From Acidobacteriota bacterium (GTDB lineage: Bacteria; Acidobacteriota; Thermoanaerobaculia; Multivoradales; JBCCEF01): a stretch of 64,000 nt of DNA. The stretch spans positions 62,001-126,000 of the forward strand of contig JBCCHV010000002.1 of the NCBI GenBank assembly GCA_039028635.1. The letters are read 5' to 3'. Below are positions 17,619-24,900 of this stretch, one piece after another. Numbering within the stretch: position 1 is the stretch's first letter; each line of letters opens with the position of its first letter. The position numbers and the translations under genes are program-made. The notes below the pieces were generated by a model, which was not told where the DNA came from, searched no databases, and saw nothing but the letters and a program-made list of their open reading frames with translations.

Positions 17619-18809
17619 ATGATCACACCCCAAGAAGCCTGGAGCCGACTGAGCCCCCTGCTGGTCCCCCTGCCGCCGGAGGATTGTCCGCGCCGGCAGG
17701 CCCGCGGCCGCGTGCTCGCCCACGATCTCGCAGCCACCGTCGACGTTCCGCCGGCAGATGTCTCGGCGATGGACGGCTATGCCCTCGAGGGTGCCTTCGA
17801 GGCCGGCGCAGAACGTACCGTGGCCGGAGTCATCGCAGCCGGTGATGCGCCAGGCTTCGAGTTGCCGCCGGGCCAAGCGGTGCGCATCATGACCGGCGCA
17901 CCGGTTCCCACGGGCGCCGACCGGGTGGTCCCGGTGGAAGCCACCGACCGCGGCCGCGAGCGGGTGCGCTTCGAGCGCCCGTCGACGGATCGCGACCACA
18001 TCCGGCGCCAGGGCGAGGTCCTGCGAAGCGGCGCTCCGCTCCTCGCCACCGGCACTCCCCTGAGCTCGAGCGCCCTCTCCTTGATCGCCACCCACGGCTA
18101 CCAAACCGTACCGACGGTGCGCCCACCGCGGGTGCGAGTGCTGGCGACGGGAGACGAGATCGTTCCGCCGGAGGCGCTGCCGCAGCCCGGCCAGCTGCGC
18201 GACTCCCACACCGACTTTCTGCTCGCCGCCGGCGCCGCCCGCGGTCTGACCTTCGAAGCTCTCGGCATCGCCCGCGACGACCCCCGCGATCTGCGGGCCA
18301 AGATTGCCCACGGCCTCGAAGCCGACGTGCTGCTGGTCTGTGGCGGAGTCTCGGCAGGCGAGTTCGACTACGCCGAAGGAATCTTCGCCGAGCTCGGCTG
18401 CGAGGCCCTCTTCGACGCCGTCGCCATGCAGCCCGGCAAACCGCTGGTCGCCGGCCGCCACCCTGGCGGACTGGTCTTCGGCCTGCCAGGCAATCCCGCC
18501 TCGGTGATGGTGAGCTATCGCCTCTTCGTGCAGCCCACCCTCGATCGCTTGGCGGGCCGGCCAGCGGAGCTGCTCGGCGATGCGCGGCAGGGAACTCTGC
18601 TGACCCCGGCCCCGGCGGCCAAGGGGCGCGACCGCTTTCTGCCCGCTCGCGTTGCCTGGCAGAACGGCGTCGCACGCGTCGAACCGCTGGTCGCCAAGGG
18701 CTCCCACGACCTCGCCGCCTTCGGCCTCGCCAACGCCCTGCTCCATCGACCGGCGGACAGCCCCGCAGTCGAGGTCGGTTCCACCGTCTCTTTCCTCGAC
18801 CTCGACTGA
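17619..18809 (+). CDS. moeA: Molybdopterin molybdenumtransferase MoeA
   Basis: 396 residues, the usual MoeA length, starting MITPQEAW. Family marks: ADVSAMDGYAL in the N-terminal part, AVRIMTGAPVPTGADRVVPVE, VRVLATGDEIVPP, LRDSHTDFLLAA, CGGVSAGEFDY, AMQPGKPLVAGRH and FGLPGNPASVMVSYRLFVQP. MoeA inserts molybdate into adenylylated molybdopterin, releasing AMP, in the cytoplasm; it completes Mo cofactor. All active-site blocks are present. An upstream in-frame ATG at 17565 would add 18 residues with no family match. Stands alone here; a MobA-like gene is 9.5 kb downstream. Confidence 0.93.
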   Translation: MITPQEAWSRLSPLLVPLPPEDCPRRQARGRVLAHDLAATVDVPPADVSAMDGYALEGAFEAGAERTVAGVIAAGDAPGFELPPGQAVRIMTGAPVPTGADRVVPVEATDRGRERVRFERPSTDRDHIRRQGEVLRSGAPLLATGTPLSSSALSLIATHGYQTVPTVRPPRVRVLATGDEIVPPEALPQPGQLRDSHTDFLLAAGAARGLTFEALGIARDDPRDLRAKIAHGLEADVLLVCGGVSAGEFDYAEGIFAELGCEALFDAVAMQPGKPLVAGRHPGGLVFGLPGNPASVMVSYRLFVQPTLDRLAGRPAELLGDARQGTLLTPAPAAKGRDRFLPARVAWQNGVARVEPLVAKGSHDLAAFGLANALLHRPADSPAVEVGSTVSFLDLD

Positions 18810-18871
18810 GGTCCGCACCTCTCCTGGACACCGCGGAACCCGCCGGCCGCAAGGAATCTCAGGAGCCGAGT

Positions 18872-18900
18872 TTGGTGCTCGACCGGCGAATGGCGCACAA
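18872..18900 (+). promoter_or_regulatory. Probable promoter of the VWA gene
   Basis: TTGGTG (18872..18877) and CACAAT (18895..18900) are separated by 17 bp, a sigma-70-like layout with three and four matches to consensus. It lies in the gap between moeA and the VWA gene, so the latter has its own promoter. Confidence 0.35.
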
Positions 18901-18956
18901 TGCAGCCATCGCATGTCATGAACTCGGCCCTTACGGCCACCTTGGAGGGAGTCGTC

Positions 18957-20372
18957 ATGTCTTCACGAGCGCTGAGAAACCTCGTCTTCGCCGTTCTCTG
19001 CCTGGTCCTCGGCTGGCCACTCGCGGCACAGCCCGCCGACCTCATCCTGGTTCTCGACGCCTCCGGCTCGATGTGGGGCCAGATCGACGGCAAGAACAAG
19101 ATCGTCATCGCGCGCGAGGTGTTCGCCGAGCTGGTCGATGACCTGCCGGACGAGCAGACGGTGGGCGTCGTCGCCTACGGCCACCGCCGCGAGGGCGACT
19201 GCGAAGACATCGAGCTCGTCGCTCCCCTCGCCCGCCTCGACCGCGCTCAGCTCAAGACCACCGTCGACGGCCTGCAGCCGAAGGGCAAGACACCTCTGAC
19301 GGCGGCCGTCGAGCGCGCCTTCGAGGAGGTCCGGCAGCGCGATTCGGCGACCGTGATCCTGATCAGCGACGGCCTCGAGACCTGCAACGCCGATCCCTGC
19401 GCCGCGGTTCGTCGCGCCAAGGACGAAGGTCTCGATTTCATCCTCCACGTCGTCGGCTTCGACGTCTCCAAAGAGGATCTGTCGTCCCTCGAGTGCGCCG
19501 CCCAGGCCGGTGACGGCCTGTTCTTCTCGGCCGCCAACGCCAACGAGCTCGGCACCGCCCTCGAACAGGCGGTCCAGGCGCCGGTCGACGAGCCGCCCGG
19601 TGCCTTGGCGGTCAAGGTGATTAACGGTGGTGAGCTGCAGGACGCCAGCGTCGTGGTCACCACCCCCAGCGGCGAGCAGGTCAACCTCGGCCGCACCTAC
19701 ACCGACCCGAGCACCAACCCGCGACGCCTACCCCTCGCCGCCGGCAGCTACGAGGTGAAGGTCCAGGCCCTCGGCATCAAGGGCGACACCCAGCGCCGGT
19801 TCTCGCTCACCCTCGAGGAGGGCGAGGTGGCCGAGCGCGAGTTCGACTTCACCTCCGGCGGGCTGTCCATCGGCGTCCTCCGCAACGGCCAGCTCAGCGA
19901 CGCCACGGTGCGGGTCTACCTCGCCGGCACCAGCCAAGAAGTCGCCTCTGGACGCACCTACACCTCCGAAAAGACCAATCCCAAAGCCTTCGAGCTCACC
20001 CCCGGCACCTACGACGTCCAGATCCAGTCGGTCGAGATCAAGGGCCCGGTGCGCCACACCAGCACCGACCTGGTGGTCAATCCAGGCGACCAGACCACCG
20101 CCGAGGTCGCCTTCGAAAGTGGCGAGATCGCCCTCGGTGCCCGCCGCGACGGCGCCCTCGCCGACGCCGTCGTCCACGTCCGCTCCGTCGCCACCGGCAA
20201 AGCGATCGCCCAAGGCCGCACCTACACCTCCGAAAAGACCAACCCCAAGGTCTTCACCGTCGAGCCCGGCGAATACCGGGTCAGCCTCAAGCCCGCCGGG
20301 GACGGCGAGCCGCAAGAGCACACGGTCACCGTCGAAACCGGAGGCCGAGTCGAGAAGATGGTCGACTTCTGA
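18957..20372 (+). CDS. Exported von Willebrand factor A protein with three beta repeats
   Basis: 471 residues from the ATG at 18957, with GGAGGG six bases upstream. Signal peptide about 1-25 (LRNLVFAVLCLVLGWPLAAQ). VWA domain about 27-205 with MIDAS motif LDASGSMWG, a TPLT loop and ISDGLETC. Three ~85-residue repeats follow (about 218-310, 305-395, 390-471), each with a GRTYT(D/S)..TNP...(L/V).PG.Y.V motif. The VWA fold binds a metal ion and a protein ligand; the repeats resemble PEGA-like surface modules. Predicted periplasmic or cell-surface binding protein; ligand unknown. Confidence 0.8.
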   Translation: MSSRALRNLVFAVLCLVLGWPLAAQPADLILVLDASGSMWGQIDGKNKIVIAREVFAELVDDLPDEQTVGVVAYGHRREGDCEDIELVAPLARLDRAQLKTTVDGLQPKGKTPLTAAVERAFEEVRQRDSATVILISDGLETCNADPCAAVRRAKDEGLDFILHVVGFDVSKEDLSSLECAAQAGDGLFFSAANANELGTALEQAVQAPVDEPPGALAVKVINGGELQDASVVVTTPSGEQVNLGRTYTDPSTNPRRLPLAAGSYEVKVQALGIKGDTQRRFSLTLEEGEVAEREFDFTSGGLSIGVLRNGQLSDATVRVYLAGTSQEVASGRTYTSEKTNPKAFELTPGTYDVQIQSVEIKGPVRHTSTDLVVNPGDQTTAEVAFESGEIALGARRDGALADAVVHVRSVATGKAIAQGRTYTSEKTNPKVFTVEPGEYRVSLKPAGDGEPQEHTVTVETGGRVEKMVDF

Positions 20373-20514
20373 GGTGGTGCGGGCCGCTTTTCGGTTTCAG
20401 GCGGCCAGTGGGACACCACAGGGCCTGCCGGTCAAGGCCGGAGAACCCAGACAAGATCGCAGGGAACGCCTCACCTGCGAACATCCCAAGTAAAATCCTC
20501 ACTAAATTCCACAA

Positions 20515-21246
20515 GTGAACGGAGGATGGTTGCAAGCCCAAAGCTCAAGTCGTCTCTTCGTTGCCCTGCTCGTCGCGCTCGCGGTTGCTGGGCTGGCGCT
20601 CATCGGATGGGGCACGGATAGCGAGATCCCGGTCTTGACTTCCCTCGGTGGCGCCCTGCTCGGAACCAGCATCGCTTCCCTCCTCGGTGTCGCCAGTCGC
20701 TACGACCTCACAGAGCGCGTCACGAGCCTCCTCGAAGAAACGCAGCGCCCGAGCTTCACTTCCGACAACGCGAAGCTGAAAGATCACCGCAGGAAACTCC
20801 ATCGCTACCACGCTTCCAAGCAGAACGGCTCGTTCATCTGGCAGTACGACATCCTCGATTTTACGAGCTCCAAGGATCCCGGAAGGCTTCGAACCGATGT
20901 AACGATCGGGCACGCCCGCGGCGCCAACAAAACCTACGCCGTCGAAGGAGGCTTCCGCGACCGGAGATTCGTCAGCTTCCAGAAAGCAACCATCGGTGAC
21001 GAAGAGACAAGCGTCGGGGTCTATCCAGATCTCGGAAAGTCCTTCCTCGACAAGCACGTTGGTCTAGTGTTCAAAGAGACTTGGGACGGAACACCCATGT
21101 TGGCCCCCTCGATCATCAGTAACGAACCGATCGAGCCTTCCCTGCCGGAGGGAATCGTGTCCGCCGAGTTGGGATTGCGTCTCGACCGGATCTGGCGGAG
21201 CGGGATCCGCAACTACACGGGCAAGATCGAGGAACTGCTGAAATAG
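20515..21246 (+). CDS. Membrane protein of unknown function
   Basis: 243 residues from a GTG at 20515. Two adjacent hydrophobic helices (LFVALLVALAVAGLALIGW and VLTSLGGALLGTSIASLLGVAS) form a short N-terminal hairpin. A soluble domain of about 170 residues follows, with KLKDHRRKLHRYHASKQNGSFIWQYDILDF, VTIGHARGANKTYAVEGGFRDRRFVSFQK and a C-terminal SAELGLRLDRIWRSGIRNYTGKIEELL. Both termini are likely cytoplasmic. I recognise no family. Its codon use is less GC-extreme than its neighbours, and it lies directly before selC, which may mean acquisition at the tRNA locus. GGAGGA at 20521 is too close to the next possible start (TTG 20530), so the GTG is kept. Confidence 0.65.
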   Translation: MNGGWLQAQSSSRLFVALLVALAVAGLALIGWGTDSEIPVLTSLGGALLGTSIASLLGVASRYDLTERVTSLLEETQRPSFTSDNAKLKDHRRKLHRYHASKQNGSFIWQYDILDFTSSKDPGRLRTDVTIGHARGANKTYAVEGGFRDRRFVSFQKATIGDEETSVGVYPDLGKSFLDKHVGLVFKETWDGTPMLAPSIISNEPIEPSLPEGIVSAELGLRLDRIWRSGIRNYTGKIEELLK

Positions 21247-21307
21247 CAGAGCCTTCTCCCCTCTCGGTGCTTCCTTGATTGCGTGAGCTTCGAGCCATCG
21301 GAAAGTG

Positions 21308-21313
21308 TAGGAT
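21308..21313 (+). promoter_or_regulatory. -10 element TAGGAT of the tRNA-Sec gene
   Basis: TAGGAT ends eight bases before the mature 5' end of the tRNA at 21322, the right distance for transcription to start at or one or two bases before it. A -35 is not obvious. Confidence 0.4.
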
Positions 21314-21321
21314 GGCGCCAT

Positions 21322-21421
21322 GGAAGCGCTCGGGGGCTGGTGCCTCCCGCGGTCTTCAAAACCGTAGTCTCGTTCCGGTTCCGGCTCGAGGGGTGGGTTC
21401 GATTCCCATGCGCTTCCGCCA
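21322..21421 (+). tRNA. selC: tRNA-Sec (anticodon UCA)
   Basis: The 100-nt sequence folds as a bacterial selenocysteine tRNA. Acceptor stem of 8 bp (GGAAGCGC with GCGCTTCC at 21410..21417); a 6-bp D stem with a four-base loop TGGT; anticodon loop CTTCAAA with TCA at 21356..21358; a long variable arm (about 21366..21392, closed by CTCG/CGAG); T stem of 5 bp with loop TTCGATT; discriminator G and encoded CCA (21419..21421). The 8+5 bp acceptor-T helix, long D stem and UCA anticodon are the hallmarks that let SelA and SelB recognise this tRNA. It decodes UGA as Sec and fits the recoded gene at 475..807. Confidence 0.97.
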
Positions 21422-21465
21422 AATCCCGGCTCCGCCGGGATTTGGGAGGAACCGCATGGGAATCG
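21400..21465 (+). repeat. 66-nt near-perfect inverted repeat overlapping the 3' end of selC
   Basis: The tRNA T-loop/acceptor segment CGATTCCCATGCG (21400..21412) recurs as its reverse complement at 21453..21465. The bases between also pair: AAATCCCGGC (21421..21430), loop TCC, GCCGGGATTT (21434..21443), and TTCC/GGAA nearby. The arms of about 32 nt pair with only a few mismatches. The inner hairpin could terminate the transcript. The outer part would compete with the tRNA acceptor and T stems in an unprocessed precursor. Confidence 0.8.
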
Positions 21466-21471
21466 GTGTGC

Positions 21472-21806
21472 GGCTCCCTCTGACGAGGTCGCAGCACGAC
21501 GATTCCCTACGTGCTCCAAAGACCCTCACCATCAGGCTCTCGAAGTTCCGCTTGGAATCCACTCGGTGGCTCCCTCTGACGGGGTCGCTTCACGGCGATT
21601 CCCTTCTGCTCCAAATTCCTTCTCCAAATGGCACGAGTACTGCCGACGGAGATGCGGTGGGCAGCTCCCTCTGACGAGGTCGCTTCACGGCGATTCCCTG
21701 TTGGCTCCAATACCCTCTCCAGATGGGCCAATTCACGGCCTTGGGAATCCGCAGGCGCCTCCCTCTTCGAGGTTCGGCGCCTCCACCTGATGGGATCCCT
21801 GCCACC
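21472..21806 (+). repeat. Degenerate ~95-bp tandem repeats downstream of selC
   Basis: A block beginning GGCTCCCTCTGACGAGGTCG recurs at 21472, 21568 and 21663 (periods 96 and 95). Each continues into CG.CGATTCCCT and a GCTCCAA..CCTC tail. A weaker fourth copy starts at 21757 (CCTCCCTCTTCGAGGTTCGG). Spacer parts are diverged but keep a TGGGAATC(C) or similar motif that resembles the complement of the tRNA T arm. No coding sequence is supported in 21422..21967; the open frames there are repeat translations. Confidence 0.75.
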
Positions 21807-21967
21807 CGCTCGTCGAACCCGGCAGTGCTCGGTGACCTAGTAGCTTTCGCGCGAGGTAACGTGGCACGTACGAGACGGATCGGGCCCTTCCTGAGACCGA
21901 AATTCGGGATCCTGCGCTCTACCGGGCAGAAGGCTGAATCGCCTTTCTGGAACCAGGAGAGCCACGA

Positions 21968-24900
21968 ATGCGATACCGGATCGATCATCAGGAAGAGCTT
22001 CTCTTCGTCCTCCTCCTCACCGCCGTTGTCCTTGGGTTGGCCCTGCCAGCCATGGCGGCAGAGGTACCCTTCGGTGGCTTTTCCGCGATCGAAGATCCCT
22101 TCGATGGTGCCGTTGACCTCGGCGTTGCCGATTTGGACGGCGACGGCGACCTCGACCTTTTCGGCTCAGCAGAGATAGCCGATGACGTGGCTTGGTGGGA
22201 GAACACTGCCGGCGATGGCTCCGCCTGGAGCCGCCATGATCTCGAGCTCGATTTCGACCTGGCTCGGGGTGTCGCCGTCGGTGACCTCGACGGTGATGGC
22301 GACGCTGACCTCGTGGGCGCCGCCTTTTTCTCCAGCGCGATCCTCTGGTGGGAGAACGATCTCGGTTCCGGGGCCGCCTGCGGTGGCGATTTTTGCGAGC
22401 ACACCGTGGATGGCTCTGCATTCGGCGCCAATGCAGTGGCCCTGGCCGACATCGACCGCGATGGTGACCTCGACGTGGTCGGCATGTTGCGCGCCGGTGA
22501 CGCTGTCGTCTGGTACGAGAACCCCGGGGACGGTTCGAACTGGACCCAACACATCGTCGATCCCGACTTCGAAGGAGCCCAGGCAGTCGCACTGGCAGAC
22601 CTGGACGGGGACGGGGACACCGACATCTTGGGTGGTACCGGCGAGGGCGGCGGCGAGTTCAGTTGGTTCGAGAACGATCTGGACGGTGCGGGCCCCTGCC
22701 CCGCCGACTGGTGCGAGCACATCCTGGACACCGGCAATACCGCCAGCGTGGCGATCGCCGACCTGGACGGCGATGGCGACCTCGATCTCCTGCGAACGAG
22801 TATCAGCCCGGGTGCTGCGTGGTGGGAAAACACTGCCGGCGATGGCTCCGCGTGGACCGAGCAGCTCATCCCGATCTCGATGCTCGACGGGCGCGCCATC
22901 AGCACGACGGACCTCGACGGCGATGGCGATCTCGACGTCCTGACCGACGGGAGGGATCTCGCCGTCTGGCTGGAGAACACGAACGGCGACGGCTCCGCGT
23001 GGACCGAACGATTCTTGGGCCCTGGGGACGGGTTCAAGCTGCTCGCAGCAGACCTCGACGGGGACGGCGATCTCGATCTGGCTGGAGCATCGAGGCGGGA
23101 CGATGTCGTCGGTTGGTGGGAGAACCGAACCCCGCATAGGAGTGCCGTTTTTCCCGATGAGCGCACGATCGGCACCGGTCTTCAGAGGGCGTCTTCTGTG
23201 ACCACCGCAGATATCGACGGGGACGGTGATCTCGACGTTCTGACCGCTGCAGAGCTCCGCGACGAGGTCGCCTGTTGGGAGAACACCTCGGGAACCGGAA
23301 CCGCATGGACGAAGACGACCATCGACGGGGGATTTCTGGGAGCTCGTTCGGTGGCCGCGGCGGACCTCGACGGCGACGGCGATCTCGACGCCCTGGGAGC
23401 GGCCTTTCATGCGAACGCCGTGGATTGGTGGGAGAACACGGCGGGAGACTGTACGTCTTGGATTCGACATCAGGTCGCGACGGGCTTCCGAGCCGCCTGG
23501 GACGCACAAGCTGCAGACCTCGATCGAGACGGCGATCTCGACATCATCGCCATGGCCCTCTGGGCCGACGACATTGCCTGGTGGGAGAACACACTGGGAG
23601 ACGGCTCCGTCTGGACCCGCCACGACATTGCCCTCGACTTCGATGGCGCAGCCTCGGTCCTCGCCTCAGACATCGACCGCGATGGGGACATCGACTTGGT
23701 GGGAGCTGCCGCTCACGGGGACGACATCGCCTGGTGGGAGAACACGGCGGGAGACGGCTCCGTCTGGGTTCACCGCGACCTGATTCGCGACCTCGACGGG
23801 GCGTCGTCGGTCGCCGCTGCCGACATCGACCGCGACGGAGATATCGATATCTTGAGCGCTGCCCAGCACGAGGACGCCATCACTTGGTGGGAGAACACGA
23901 TGGGAGACGGCTCCGCCTGGTCCCGCCGAGATATCGATCTCAACTTCGAAGGCGCCTTTACCGTGGCCGCCGAGGACCTGGACGGCGATGGCGATGAAGA
24001 TGTGCTGGGCGCTTCCGGGACCAATGGTGGCGTGATCTGGTGGGAAAACGTCGAAGGGGACGGTTCCATTTGGAACCGGCAGATCGTCGACAGCAACTTT
24101 GCAGGGTCTTTCGACCTCGCCGTGGGCGACCTCGACGGCAACAGCATTCCTGATCTCTTGGCGGTAGGTGGCGGTAATCGAGTCGCCTGGTGGGAGAATC
24201 GCGGTGGCCACTTCGCCCTGCCAACCTTGGACGCCGTGACCTCACCGACACCCAACGACGGGACTGACGATCTGGCACTCCTGCGCATCGATGGGGTCCA
24301 TCGCGGAAGGCTAGGAGACGAGGCCGCCGAGTTGGCGACCTTGGAGTTGAAGTTCGAAGAAACTGAGGGAGACCCCCTGAGTGACTCGGAGCTGAACGCG
24401 CTAGTCGACTCTTTGATGCTCTTTCGCGACGATGGGGACGCGATCTTCGAACCCACCACCGACGACACCCTGTTCTTCACCCAAGGAGCACCTTTCGCTC
24501 TGACCAACGGCGTGTTGACCTTGACGATGATCGACGGCGACCCTCACGTGCTCTTGGCCCATGGCTCGGATCAGTCGTGGTGGCTCGCTGCCGATATCTC
24601 GCCTTCTGCTACCACAGCGACGCCGGAGACCTTCCAGGTCAGCCACGTCACCAGCGCTTCCTCGTCCGGCGAGATGGCGGCAAACGACACGCCTCTGGTG
24701 CTCGAGTTTCAAGCCGACATCTCGTCGTCCTCCATCGAGATCAACGACCCCCCGGTGGTGAGCTCACCGATCGCCGACCAAACGGTCGACACTGGCGTGG
24801 CGGTGAACATCGAGGTCGCCGGCAGCTTTGCCGACGAAGAGATGCAGACGTTGAGCTTCGAGGCAGTGGGGCTGCCCGATTCTCTGACCCTTTCTCCGGC

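Noticed and set aside
21472-21806. CRISPR array
   Set aside because: Repeats are long (~95-bp period), degenerate, and spacers are not of uniform length; no cas genes are near.
21279-21835. Overlapping small ORFs after selC
   Set aside because: They run through the tRNA and the ~95-bp repeats; their mutual similarity comes from the DNA repeat and none has a ribosome-binding site.
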